Origin: Toxorhynchites rutilus septentrionalis
Taxonomy: Eukaryota > Arthropoda > Insecta > Diptera > Culicidae
Reading direction: 5' to 3'
Assembly: GCF_029784135.1 (NCBI RefSeq)
Contig: NC_073746.1
Span: 247,575,307 to 247,639,306, forward strand
Length of the DNA stretch: 64,000 bases
In this document: positions 35,011-46,609 of the stretch, in pieces
How the letters are laid out: each line of letters begins with the position of its first letter
How positions within the stretch are numbered: the stretch's first letter is position 1
The notes under the pieces: model-generated
Databases searched by the model: none
Seen by the model: the letters and a program-made list of their open reading frames with translations, nothing else
Told to the model about the DNA's origin: nothing
Program-made: the position numbers and the translations under genes

Positions 35011-36835
35011 CCTCTTCTAAAAATAAATAATCAATCGCCCACACATGTTTATCCACTGCGTTGATAGCAGGACATTCTACTTTTGAGTATTAAAGATTGA
35101 AATTTCTCGCTGCTCCTTTTCAAATCACTGCTTGAATTCGTTTTTCAATTCATTATATTCGATCCCCCGAAACACCGATGATCATTTGTTGAGCGGCATC
35201 GTTTGACAATTAAAAGCTTCAACTCCTAATCAAAGTTGACCTCCGCTCCACCATCACCGGGCTATTAGTTCAGGCCGACTGAGATAGAAGACCAAAAATT
35301 CCAACACCAGCGGCGACTTCCATATTCCTCATCGCGCACCAAATCCAATGGATTCAGAGGGTAATATGCAATCCGTCGAACGTATGTTGGGCTCGTGCTC
35401 GTTCGCACAGCGAAGCGCATCGTGTAGGCCAGACCATTGTTTTATTAGTTTACAAAAGTGTGACGCCGTGATCTATAGCCGCATAATGATTTCATTTATC
35501 ATGCTTGAGAGGAACCAAAGCGACCGATTGGGCGTCGAAGGGCGTGAAGGCAGGCGAAAATCAACGCATGCTTTTTCATTCGGCGCGTTTGTTGGGTCCC
35601 GGAGTTCGTGCCGCCACGCCGATGGGTACCTCCAACCAACTATCTAATGCGTAGGTCACCAGAAATCTAAACAACAAACGTAACGAGTATGGATGTGAAG
35701 AAATAATCAAGCAAGACAAAAGCGACATTTATCAATTTCATCGCTGGGAGTAACCACGGCGAGCGAGGGTGTGAAACTGTTTGGCCATCCATTGAGGTTC
35801 TACTGCTTAAGTCTTGAGGGCCTGTGGTCGGAGTGAGTGCCAAAAGGTCACCCATGCGCAGCATATTAGTCATCGTTTCATACCCGATGGAGTCTTTCAT
35901 ATCTGTACCCCAAACACGTACGAAACATCGAATGATAAATGTCTTCATTTTTATTTAAATTAGTTCAGAAACTCGCATCTCTTAGTGTCTATTTCGCGCA
36001 CTTACTCGATTGGTGGCCGATGGCTAACCATTACTTCGAGCCGAACCGTGGCCGCGGATCGCGATTCACGTACCCAAGTCTTGTCTGCTCTCGATTGTTT
36101 ACGTGATGTGTCGAAAATTGAATGAACGACAGAAGAAGAAAAAAACGGGAAAGAAAGAAAGGCGAAGTGTTTGTCTTGACTGTTTTCCATTAAATACTCG
36201 TTACCAGGTTTGTTCGTCTTGTTCACAAGCCATTCCCAGTGCGCGAAGTCGTGTGCTTTTTTTTGGTGTTCTCACATAAATTAGGAACAAACTTTTGGTG
36301 TGTATCCACCACGATCATTCGAAGCTTAGCTTCGTTCCGCCGGGGTGTTGTGATTTATTTTGATTGATCGCGACCGAGTTGGTGCGATCGGTTCGGGTGA
36401 GTGATCGGTGCGATCACTGCCATTCGGGATTGTGTGAATTGTTCAATTACTCCATACACTTTCTTCTCGCTTGGAATGATAAATATTCTGGATGATTTAT
36501 TTTTACTTTATGTGTTTATCTATGTCATTTCAATCGTATCTATTCAAAATGTAGTTTCGACAGTACAATTTGGATCCAATTTGCAGACAATCAGTTCACT
36601 GTAAATATAAGATCTGTTTACAAAAAAATAAACACTATGAAAAGTCTCCAATTCTGGCAACAGGAGACGCTGCAATCACTAAATTATTCTAAACTTCGAA
36701 ATATAGAATTTCTGTAAAAATTCCGAAGAAAAACAATGTTTGTGAAAAATTCACATATACCGTAGCTCCACCTAACTCTGTGCATTTTCGTCTTTTTTTA
36801 GACTGAACACACCAATTCACTATTGATTGTGAGTA
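35011..36835. other. No recognisable gene; relatively complex sequence
   Basis: No protein-like frame. 35200-36420 is less AT-rich than its surroundings. A plus-strand donor-like GGGTGAGT at 36392-36402 follows a GC-rich stretch (36320-36395), which could be the end of a non-coding exon, but I cannot support a transcript. Confidence 0.35.
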
Positions 36836-38277
36836 TCAACCCCTTGAACGACAATTTATTTTCAGTCAGCACTGCTCTGGCAGACGATTTAACTGTCATA
36901 GTTTTAAGAGGAGGGAATTCTTCTTCATCTGACTGTTCATATTCACTCAATTCAACACTGTCACAGATACTGCTCTCACGAAAAACATCAAACCTCATTA
37001 ACACTCCTATACTCGCGCATTGGTCTGTCAGACCGAGAAATCAATAATTCGTTCATTTCTCAGAAAATATCAACACTACGACTTTGCTATTCTTTCTAGC
37101 TTCGTTATTCGTCGTTCGTCATCGTTTAACGTATCGCATGTGTTGGTAAGAAGGGGACGTGTGTCACTTTTTTAACACCTTCGGTCTGACACACCGACGC
37201 GAGTATAGGAGTAACTTTTTTGGACAAGTGCCTTTTTTCATATTCTAGAATATTGTTGAATGAAATTAATGTTAGTGGCGTGGAATATTTATTGCATATA
37301 ATTCATAAGATCATTAGCGGACTATTCTTATTTGATTTCAGTTCCTTTTGTTACTGGATTGAACGAATCCATATATTAACTATTCGTCGATATATTCGTC
37401 GTTAGATTCATACATTCAAAGGCAAAATATAAATGTTTGACTTTCGCATAAGTATTCGCTAAATATAATAATCATACATATACACACTTGTGAAAGAATT
37501 TCACTTATAGAATAATTGTAAACAGTAAACTATAAACTACTCGGCGGCTTATGGTAATTTTTAACAGTTATAGTTTCGGGGATATTTTATTTATAATGGA
37601 CAAAATCGGCAAGAAAACAAGAAAAAGAAAAGGAAGTTCCTAGAAATCCCTTTATATCATCTTTTTATGCCCCATCTAAAAAAAGGCACTAGTTTCTAGT
37701 TTACCAAGAATACAGAGACAAAGAATATTATAAATATGCAAACTTTATATTCCAGAACCTTTATCATCTGGTAATTGTCTAGAAGGTCGTTATACATTCT
37801 TCTCTTTGATAAAAGATCCGAAAAATACGCAACAACTGCATGAAATGTAAAAAATATGTTTGTTTCGGACATGCAGTTATGCTATGTTCTGATTGCTTAC
37901 TTTTAATTAATTACAGTGAAAAATTCGAATTTCGTTATTTGTGTTGGAGTATAAAAAATAACTCTTTTTTGAGGAGGCTGAATTAGATGACTATTAAAAC
38001 ATAATAAAGAGAGAGAAGAAAACATATTTTTTTGAGTTTTTCTCTTCCATCATACCCTCTTCTTCGAATAAATGCCAATAAAGCCTGAAAAATACACAAT
38101 GGAAACATTACAGAGAAGTTCAATTTTCGGTCTGTGACACCGTGCGCGTGTATACGTGTTATGATTTTGCACGCGAGTACAGGAGGGTTAATTTCTGGCG
38201 AGTCCAGCTCATCATTGTCAGTTTGTTCCGGAGAGTTTATGGCGAGCTGGACTAGTTATTTCCGTTCAAGGGGTTAA
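36836..38277. mobile_element. TTAA-type (piggyBac-like) elements, one nested in another
   Basis: The outer ends are TCAACCCCTTGAACG at 36836 and, in reverse complement, TTAACCCCTTGAACG at 38277-38263. The inner ends are TTAACACTCCTATACTCGCG at 36998 and, in reverse complement, TTAACCCTCCTGTACTCGCG at 38191-38172. TTAA termini followed by C-rich bases are typical of piggyBac-superfamily elements. A third copy of the inner end motif (37198-37213) makes a ~215-bp TIR-bounded block at the left. The acidic minus-strand frame from 37004 to 36798 (SEYEQSDEEEFPPLK) could be an N-terminal transposase remnant, but this is weak. Confidence 0.6.
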
Positions 38278-38299
38278 TACTGTTGAATAATTAGATTGT

Positions 38300-38660
38300 T
38301 TTTTGACGTAGAACTACGTCTTTCAGGAAGGGTGCCAAATCTAATCTCTGTAACGGTTTAAATTCATGAAAACTGGAAGAGTTTCCTTTTTCCCATAGAT
38401 TTGTTCTGCCGAGTTCTGTGCTAACCCTACCCATATTTCCAATGCTTATAACTCGAACATTTCTTAACAGATCGGGAAGATGTTTGCATCAATTGATGGG
38501 AAATATTTCTACGCGTCTATCACAATTAATAAAATATTATTTTTCATGAGATGAACAATAGAATAACAGTAAAATGTCAAGCGCTATTTAAACGCCCTAA
38601 CTGCCAAGTTTTGATTGGCCCGATTTATGGTTTCCCCAACACAGACTTCAAAATCGATGT
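38300..38660 (-). mobile_element. Palindrome-ended element, copy 4 (truncated)
   Basis: It starts with GACGTAGAACTACGTC (38305-38320) followed by 'tttcaggaagggtgccaaat'. Read in reverse complement it matches 56500-56990 over about 350 bp ('gggccaatcaaaacttggca', 'tttccgatctgttaagaaat', 'gttcgagttataagcat'). It breaks off after 'cttcaaaatcgatgt' near 38655, so the other end is missing. Confidence 0.75.
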
Positions 38661-39272
38661 GGAAAAAATATCAAAAACAAATCCGACTTCACCGACATTT
38701 TTGTTCTTGTTAGCATCAACGTTAAAATGCAAAAAAAAAATCTTTCTTCTCCCTAATTTAACGAAAAATGTGTTACAGATCCGAAAATTATCCGAAATCA
38801 GTAAGTTTCAAGGTCTTTTGCATCTGAATGTGACTCATTTGAAGTGATTAAATAAACTCTCAGAAAAAGAGGACTTTGTAATGTGCAGAATTAAGCTTTT
38901 CATGTTTTGTTTATGTTCCTTACTTTGCGCAGGATGAAACAAGAATGACTCCGGGAAAGGAAAATATGCGTTATTCCCGTCAGCAGCTGGTTTTGGTCAT
39001 GGAAATGACAAGAAAGGGTATTTCAAAACGCCGAGCAGCAAAATATCAAGGAATTCCGGAAAGTAGGGGAAAAGGGGGGAATTTGGACCACCTAAGCAAA
39101 TCGCCTAATATTTCCAAACCAATACGGTCTAAATAAAAAATGTCACATTGTATACTAAGCTACACTTATTTTCTCTTAATCAATAATGTTTAATCATTAT
39201 TTTTATTTATTCATTTCGTCAAACAAATGTAGACTACACACTTATACACTAATGTTACAATGTTTTCTTAGG

Positions 39273-40900
39273 TTAAATATTATTTTTGCGGTACATGTTT
39301 CTTTTTAGCTGTTTTTTATTCATTGTTGTGTCAATTATTTCGCAGTGCTGATTGTATATACGCATCATGTGATTGATAGGGGCGTTATTTGCATAATTTG
39401 TTCTGGATGTTTTGGTTAGAAACAAATTTCGCGTTCTTAGTTGACGCCCAGGTACATAGAAATTTAGTTTTTCTAGTAATTCAGCTGACTGTACTCGTTG
39501 CGAAATTAGGTCATTAACAAAAGAAAGCATTGCAAATTCACGGCGTTCTTTTAGTGTTTGGATGTTTATGAACATGCAACGTGCTTCATATGAAGAAGTG
39601 GAAATGAGGTCCAGTTGAGTTTACGAAGTGCAAATAGAAGAAACTGTTTCTGGACTGACTCAATGCGTTCTTCATGTACGACCATATACGGGTTCCAAAC
39701 GATGTTACAGTATTCCAGAATAGGCCTTACATATGTAATATATAAAAGCTTTATTGTGTATGGGTCCTGGAAGTTATGTGAGAAGCGTTTGACAAAACTT
39801 AACACACTATTCGCCTTATTTATTACAGAGTTGTAGTGTTCTATGAATGTGAGTTTACAGTCCAGGACGACGCCTAGATCTCTAACTATTTCACATTTTT
39901 CTACATTTTGATTTCCAAGACATATTACAATATTTGGTACATGTTTTTTTCTGCTAAATGTTATAGAGTTGCACTTTTTCACATTCAGTGTTAGTAGATT
40001 TTTATCACACCAAGTATGGAATACATGTATTTCGTTTCGAAATGCTTCGATGTCGTTTTCATTTCCAATTTCCACGAAAAGCTTCATGTCGTCGGCATAC
40101 ACAAGCACATTGATACGCTTGAGAACGAAGGAGATGTCATTAACGTACAGAATGAAAAGAAGAGGACCAAGATGAGAGCCTTGTGGGACTCCCGATGTGA
40201 CTTTTACTGGATTTGAAAGAGAATTTTGAAAATGAACAATTTGTTCACGGTTTGTTAGATAAGAATTGAGCCAGTTTAGGAGTCTTTGTTCCATTCCTAT
40301 TTTCTGCAATTTGAAGAGTAGTAATGGAATGTCGATGCGGTCAAATGCTTTACTGAAGTCAGTGTAAAGAGTTTCTACGTGTTTGCCATTTTCCATTGCA
40401 TTCAAAATAAAAGTCACAAAAGCCAACAGATTAGTTGCAGTTGAACGGCCTTTGAAGAAGCCATGTTGCATACACGTAATTCTATTCTTTACTTGTTGGA
40501 AGACTTTTTCGTTGACTATTGCTTCGAATAGTTTAGGAATGCAAGAGATAATGGCAATTCCACGATAATTACGTACGTCAGATTTAGCGCCTGATTTAAA
40601 GATAGGTACCAAAAAAGATTGTTTCCATTTTTCTGGGAATATTCCAGTTTGTAGTGACATATTGAAAATGCAATGTAAGGGAAGGGTGAGTTCCTCAGCC
40701 AGGTTCTTTAGGAATATAGGTGCTATTCCGTCAGGTCCTGGTCCTTTTGTTCCGTCTAATTTTTTTAGTGCATGGCATATTTCCTGTTGTGAAAGATAGT
40801 TCACCGATATGTCATTTGGATAATCCGGTAAAAATGAAAAGTAGTTCCGATCGCGATTTTCTTCGGAAAATGTGGTATACTTCCTGAAAGAAATTTGCAA
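39273..40900 (-). pseudogene. LINE ORF2, reverse transcriptase part (frameshifted)
   Basis: The frame 40900-39566 has the reverse transcriptase blocks in order: LFEAIVNEKV, QHGFFKGRSTATNLL, DFSKAFDRIDIPLL, GVPQGSHLGPLLF, and the catalytic YADDMKLF. It then has an RDLGVVLDCKLTF block and ILEYCNIVWNPY. It continues after a frameshift near 39585 in the frame 39575-39273, whose NIQTLKERREFAMLSFVNDL is the expected C-terminal continuation. The catalytic Asp pair is intact, so the inactivation is by frameshift only. It would copy the element RNA at a nicked chromosomal site. Confidence 0.88.
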
Positions 40901-42257
40901 AGAGATTACAAATTTCGTTCGAAGAATTCCTCACATCCTCATCGAGATGCATCTGCGATGGGAAGTTATTGCTTTTGAGCTTAGACTTTACGTAATTAAA
41001 GAATTTCTTCGGGCATGATTTGACTTCAGTTTCGACCTTTCTATTGTACTCTTCGTGTGCACTTTTAATTGCAAAATTTAATTTTTGGGAAATATTTTGA
41101 TATTCAAGCAAATTTTGATGACTTTTGTCTATTTTGTATTTTTTATGTGCTTTTTGTTTTTTATTCTTTAGATTTCTTATTTGAACGTTAAACCAAATAG
41201 GATATTTGCTGGTTGAATTTCTTCGTCTTCTTTTCTTCGGCACAAATTCTGATATTATGTTATTCAGAATTTCGTGAAGAATATGTACAGTTAAGTTGAC
41301 ATCTCGTTCGCTGTTTAATAAAGTTTGCCATTCTATGGCTTGTAGGCTACATTTGATTGCTTCAAAGTTCGTCTTGTTATATTCCGGTACTTCTTCATAC
41401 TCCCAGTCGATGGGCAATTGTCTATTATGTATAAAGATTGAGTATTCAATTGCTGTGTGAAATTTTTCATTTTTCCAAAGAGGAGTCATGGACTCATTCA
41501 CACAAAAGTCGTCGGTGATGTTAGTGAATAATAGGTCTAGATAATATTTTTGGAAATTTTTTACATGATTTATTTGGTTAAGACCGAGATGTGCAATTTC
41601 GTCAAATATATATTGTAGGGTTTCATTTTCCCCGACGACTGGGAGTAGAATGCATTCATTATCATTATCGGGAATGAAGTCTGCTTTATTTTGATTGAAG
41701 TCGCCATAGATATGCAATTTCACTTCTGGTTCTAGTGTTTCTGCAATTCGATTTGCCGTCTGAAAAAATAATTCATACGACTTTTTATTTGCATGTTCGG
41801 GTGGGAAATACACAGAAGCAAATATGTGTACTTCGCCAGCTATAGATAATTTTGCCCATACATGACCAAATTCTTTATGTTTTTCGGTTATAAGTTCCTC
41901 AGAAGTGAAATTTGCATTAATGGCAATGAGGACCCCTCCTCCAGACTTCTTCTGAGATAACGATAAGTTGCGGTCGTGCCGGAATACGTTAAAATTATTT
42001 CCAAAAACTTCTTCGCTTGTTACGCTTTCGTCCCAGCTAGTTTCAGTTGCAAGAATTACACTGAAAGAAGCGGGTAAAAGATTTTGATGAATTTCCTTCA
42101 TTTTTGCTGGGCTTTTCATGCGATTGAAGTTTTGACAGTATATCAAAATTTCAGTCGCATTCTGTTGAGAAGGCGGAGAAGTTTTTGAAAGACTAATTCT
42201 ACTTACTTTACTGTTTTGATTTTTTCGACTACTATTTCCCTCTAAGGGGCGCGTCAA
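40860..42257 (-). pseudogene. LINE ORF2, apurinic-type endonuclease part
   Basis: The frame encodes YCQNFNRMKSPAKMKEI, LATETSWDES (metal-binding Glu), GGGVLIAINANF, HIFASVYFPP and LHIYGDFNQNKADF (the GDFN block), typical of AP-like LINE endonucleases that nick target DNA. A linker of basic residues follows (KKRRRRNSTSKYPIWFN). At about 40875 the frame shifts into the reverse transcriptase frame. The first codon available at the ORF1 stop is TTG, not ATG, so the start is uncertain or lost. Confidence 0.85.
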
Positions 42258-43040
42258 CGTCGTTGAAAATTTAGCGGACTGTAGAACTTTGTAGATGCTT
42301 CCCTAGCATGTTGTAGCCGTTGCGTGTGTTCACTGGACAGGAATGCTCGGTGTGATGTGAGGTCTGCCAAGGCGTCAATGCGTGAAACTCCCAGCTCTTC
42401 GTGTACTTCCAGGAAAATTTCACGCAAAAGGTTTGTGTCTGTTGGTAGACCTTCAGCTGCGAGCATTACTGATGCACTAGTTCTTGTAATTCCACGAATA
42501 CAAACAGCCGTTGTTTGGTCGTGGAGGAAGGACAGATACGTCCTCACTGTGTCCATTATTTTCGAGTCCCGTAGGCGTGCCTTCAAAAAGCGTCTGTCGC
42601 CGGCAGCAGATTGCTCCGTAATTCTTATTATAGGAGGTCGCATTGGGTCCAGAAGAGGAGAGCCTTCTCCAGGTGCTGAATTCGATTCCACAAGTGTTAG
42701 CGGAGTGGAATTTGCGTTTGACGTTGATTGGGTGCTGTTGTAATGCGGCTGATTTTCTGCTCGGTACGGGTTGATTGTTTCGCCCTTCCTGAAATTGATG
42801 TATTTCGGGACCGAGAGGCCAGCAATTGGATGGTCGGTATTTGATGGTGGGCCAGCAAACTGCACTTTTGCTGAGGCCAGCAGTTCATTATCCGATTTAT
42901 CGGCGCGTCTGTGTTGATTTTTGTTATTCGCATTGTTGCGAATGTGCTGGCTGTTGTTGCGTGCAGTTTGCTTTCTTCGCTTTCTGTTGAGTTTTGCTTT
43001 GTCGGCTGCTTTTTCTTGAAGCCTACGAATTCGTTCAAGC
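42254..43040 (-). CDS. LINE ORF1 (Gag-like), partial
   Basis: The frame is open from the likely 5' edge of the copy (about 43045) to a stop at 42254. The first ATG-independent part is very basic and Arg/Lys/Asn-rich (RRLQEKAADKAKLNRKRRKQ), then a Ser/Thr/Pro linker, then a helical region (RRFLKARLRDSKIMDTVRTY, LLREIFLEVHEELGVSRIDA). I see no CCHC knuckles, so it is not the common Jockey Gag. A function as an RNA-binding partner of ORF2 is inferred from position. The 113-codon frame overlapping its start is a shadow. Confidence 0.6.
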
Positions 43041-43150
43041 TTTAAACTACCAAATATATCATAAAATAAACGAGATGATTTTAGGACATTAAAATTTGAT
43101 GCGGGGTGATTTGGTCCAGTGTGTGTTTCAACGAAAAAACATATTTATGT

Positions 43151-43384
43151 TTATGTAAAGTATTTTGGGATAATGTTATAACCAGTAACAGTGTTCTGGG
43201 ATCGATACCAGGTGTCTTGGCCAGATTCCAGACCATAAAATTGGATCTCGAATTCTTCATGGATTTTCAAACACTTTCGATGCTTGGTCAAAGAAAATCC
43301 ATTCTTGATGGCCTGCGTTGTTCTTTCAAGCTCCTCCTTCTTCCAACATTGTCTGCCCATCATCTTTTCGTAATCCAGCGGCAT
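43151..43384 (-). pseudogene. Pogo-like psq-domain fragment
   Basis: The 77-codon ATG frame starts MPLDYEKMMGRQCWKKEELE and continues RTTQAIKNGFSLTKH, the first helices of a psq/CENP-B-type helix-turn-helix. Later residues do not continue the domain. It lies in the right arm of the second pogo-like element and probably is the remnant of its transposase start. Its sequence differs from the psq domain at 38945, so the two elements belong to different families. Confidence 0.6.
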
Positions 43385-44449
43385 CTGGAATCAATTAGAC
43401 CGAAGAAAAACCTCAAATCTGTAGTACCAATTCACCCTACAAAAACGTGTCCATGTCACCCCACACAACATGCAGAAATTAATTTGCAATTAATTTTATT
43501 TATTGTTATCTACCTTGCAGTTTCGCTACATAAAATTGTTCCTCTTCTGTAGGCGAACAGAACTTCACTGCACAATACACGAAAAGTTTGTTTAATCAGC
43601 GGTAAAAACCTTAAAACCACGATCGGAAAATTCACATTTTTTGACAATCAAAGTGCTTGATGTGTTCATGCTACCATTTCCTTCCACCCGTCGAATTTTA
43701 CCAACGTTTTTTTTACGTTAGTTACATACGGTTGATTAATAAAAAAAGATGACATTATAAAAGATCCAAGTTGAGCCGTACTTTTTGAGATAATGGGGTG
43801 GTCCAAATCACCCCGTATGTCCAACTCACCCCGTTTTACCCTATTCTCCGTGCACAACTGAAAGTATGGTAACGTGAAACGCCCTGGAAAACACTCAGTT
43901 TTGCGGAAGGAAGAAGAAGAAAACATCGTCCAGTGGGTAATCGAGGCATTCAGAGCCGGGTTTCCGATTGACAAGAAACGTTTGAAGACATCCGTTGTAT
44001 GTATATTTTCTGAGAATCGTTAAAAGGAAGAACCCATTCAAGGGGGATGTTCCTGGACACAAGTTCAAATTTTGAAGAGTCTTCGCTGCGCAGAATATGG
44101 TGGGATTACGGTACCAGAATTATTTTTTCCTGTCCCTTCAAAAGGATTTTAAGATTTCCGGTGGCTTTTGATAATAATAATGCGGGATAATACGATGGAA
44201 TAGAGTATGAGCTCCTTTGCATTCAACTATATTTGACAAATGGATAATTTGTTCTCATAAAAACATCCGTTCCGCTTCCAATGTGTACACATAGCCTTGA
44301 GGATGCTTTCGATAAAAAATATACTATTTTTCAGAGTGCCAACATACTACAGTGATAGGCATAAAAAAGTCCATCTTGCATATTTAACAACTTTTCTCTG
44401 TTTCTGGACTGTTTCATCAATAACTACTACCGTAATTTCAAAGAATTGT

Positions 44450-46285
44450 ATATTAATTATTAGAAAAAAAATATGATGACCACCTCATACCCCTACAAAG
44501 GTTTGAGCAGGACGATTTATCTTATAAATTATTTATTTTGAACAAATCAAGAAACCAGTATTATAAAGCAAACTGGCACTGTTGCAGGCAAACATATCTA
44601 TTAATAGAACATTAAAAATAGGCATAAATTGCGAGAAAAAAAACAAATAATGTTTCCATCCATATTGACATTGATATAGTCATAGTTTCAACTTCAGGCC
44701 CAAAGTTTTTTTTCCAAGGCATGCCAAAAAAATTTCCAACCCGGGAAGATTCTTGACTGATTGGGATTTTAACCCAATATCCAAAAGTTTCTACTTATAA
44801 CATAAAAGAGATCTGCTACATTCAGAAATAATCGATATAACTATCTGATGAAAGATAGTTTACGACAATTCTGAATGAGCTATCCCAGTTACAGTTTCCA
44901 CTTCAGACTCTACATAAAAATTCCATTATGTGTCAGTTTTCTGCCAGTGTTCATTATTAACATTAGTCTAGGCCCACCAAACGCGCGCTGCTCAAACTTT
45001 CGTAGACAACGTTCGGTTTTTTAACAATCTACAACATAGCAGTTTGAGATACCTGTAAAGAAAATTTAAATTCCAATAATTAGTAAACATAAATAATTGA
45101 TTTTACAAAAAAAAATCGGAAACCTGTTTATAAAACAGATTCAACATGGGAAATACACATTCTCTCAAACTCTACTATTGTGGATGCTCGTTTCATTTCT
45201 CTGGACATCGAATTAAAAAAATGTATTCCTTTGTATACTCGTTGTGCGGCCTACTGAATATAAAGTTAGGTGTTCTTACATCATCCGCGTTTCTAGTATT
45301 GTATGAACTATGAACATCACATTCTCCTTCAATTCGATCACGCAAATATCGAGGCAGCATACCTTTTAAAATTTTAAAGAGGAATACCATTGTCAAGTAA
45401 TAAACTCTTTGCTTCACAAATAGTCACTGTAGCGCGTCCAACATCAAATTTGAGGAAGTGTATCTACTACATCTTAAAATCAAACGCATGACATTATTTT
45501 TCAAACGCTGAAATCTCGTTAATTGTGTATTATTTGCCAGGAACAGGATCGACGAGCAAAAGTCTATATGCGGTAAGATTAATGATTTATAAAACTTAAT
45601 TTTACTATTTATTGTCAATTCTTCCTCCAAACGACACAAAACGCCGTACTTTTTGGCGACCTTCTTGATAACATTTTTAATATGAGATTTAAAAGTTAAA
45701 TTATCATCAATGATAACTCCTAAGTATTTAATTTCTTTCACGCGTTCTAATGTCTCACCATCTATTGTGAAATTACCGTCAATACTGAAGTGTGGTGAAG
45801 AAATTAGCATGTATTTGGTTTTGCCAACATTTGATTTTAAGCCACTGAGCCAAAGAATGCAAATCTTCGTTTATGTATTCCTCGGTTGCTTTCATATCCT
45901 TAGCTGCGATGAACATGACAATATCATCCGCGAACAAATTAATGTCACAATATCGTAAAACCCGTCGAGGATCATTTATGTGTTAAATAAACAAAATGGG
46001 CCCTAAGACACTTCCCTGCGCACCCCAAGTGAGTTACCGATGGGATCGGAAAAATAATCATTAAAACGAGTCTTTTGAGTTCTGTCGCGCAAATAGTTTT
46101 CGTACGACATTTCTACAATTCCATTGCGTTCCAATGTTTGTAACAACACGGGCCTAGAAATTGTTTCAAAAGCGCGATTCAGACCCAGGAATACCGTAAA
46201 TATATGCTCTTTCCATTTTGCTAACACCAGATTCAGAGCGGTTTCTTAAGAGTGTCTCGATCTTCCGACTTTTGGGGTATTAGCA
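44450..46285 (-). mobile_element. 5'-truncated LINE inserted in the left TIR of the Tc1 element
   Basis: The insertion splits the Tc1 TIR between 'agaattgt' (44442-44449) and 'aaattgttgttatct' (46285 on), and AATTGT at 44444-44449 and 46286-46291 may be a short target duplication. The right half (about 45190-46285) encodes reverse transcriptase on the minus strand. The left half (44450-45190) would be its 3' region plus other sequence and contains nothing I recognise. Confidence 0.65.
45190..46280 (-). pseudogene. LINE reverse transcriptase, C-terminal half (broken)
   Basis: Minus-strand blocks in order: HS*ETALNLVLAKWKEHIFTV with an in-frame stop (about 46250-46190), LNRAFETISRPVLLQTLERN, DPIGNSLGV, then after a frame change INLFADDIVMF with the catalytic Asp pair (about 45940-45905), VKEIKYLGVIIDDNLTF, LILPHIDFCSSILF, and RVYYLTMVFLFKILKGMLPR. 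At least one stop and several frameshifts. The motifs differ from those of the LINE at 39190-43050, so it is another family of the CR1/Jockey group. Confidence 0.82.
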
Positions 46286-46609
46286 AATTGTTGTTATCTA
46301 CAAATTACTCTTTCAAGTAATAAACAAGTTTCGCCATTTTTGTTAGATTTTTTTTCTTCCTTACATGACATCTTAAAAATGTGCAGATATGCGATGACAA
46401 AAATAAAAGCCCACCTCCAAAAAATAATATTAAAATCAATCAAAACCTTTGATTAACCTCTCGTTTCCACATGTTATGACAGCTAGGGCTGTGCGACAAT
46501 TACAACCATTCAGTTATTCAAATGACGCGATATAAACATAGTGTTGTTAACGCTGGCACATAAAAGTAGATTGTTGTTGTCTACACAAAGAATTTTCAAC
46601 AAAATCAAA

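Larger units (their letters stand above)
39190..43050 (-). mobile_element. Near full-length non-LTR retrotransposon (Jockey/CR1 group)
   Basis: It has ORF1, an AP-type endonuclease and a reverse transcriptase in the usual order on the minus strand, followed by a 3' region rich in A (39230-39175, 'aataaataaaaataa'-like). ORF1 and ORF2 overlap by a TTGA tetranucleotide at 42257-42254. At least two frameshifts inactivate ORF2 (about 40875 and 39585). The 5' end appears to lie near 43050, where the frame of ORF1 is still open, so it may be slightly truncated. The exact clade cannot be settled here. Confidence 0.85.
39067..43841. mobile_element. Second pogo-like element inserted in the first, TA-flanked
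   Basis: The left end is GGGGAAAAGGGGGGAATTTG (then GACCACC). The right end in reverse complement begins GGGTAAAACGGGGTGAGTTG and further in reads GGGGTGATTTGGACCACC. TA lies on each side (39065-39066, 43842-43843). On its minus strand it carries a psq-domain frame (43384-43151). Its middle is occupied by a LINE (about 39190-43050), so the real element is under 1 kb. Confidence 0.72.
38945..44180 (+). pseudogene. Pogo-like transposase gene, split by an insertion
   Basis: The first part (38945-39066) encodes a helix-turn-helix psq domain: RYSRQQLVLVMEMTRKGISK, then RRAAKYQGIPES. After a 4.8-kb insertion the sequence resumes at 43842, and a second frame gives KHSVLRKEEEENIVQWVIEA followed by FRAGFPIDKKRL, the CENP-B-type DNA-binding domain found next in pogo/Tigger transposases. 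A little further, PFKGDVPGHKFKF (about 44040-44075) matches the NPF...PG.. block after that domain. Frameshifts separate the blocks, and the catalytic DDE domain is not recognisable. The interruption falls right after IPES within the first domain. Confidence 0.8.
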
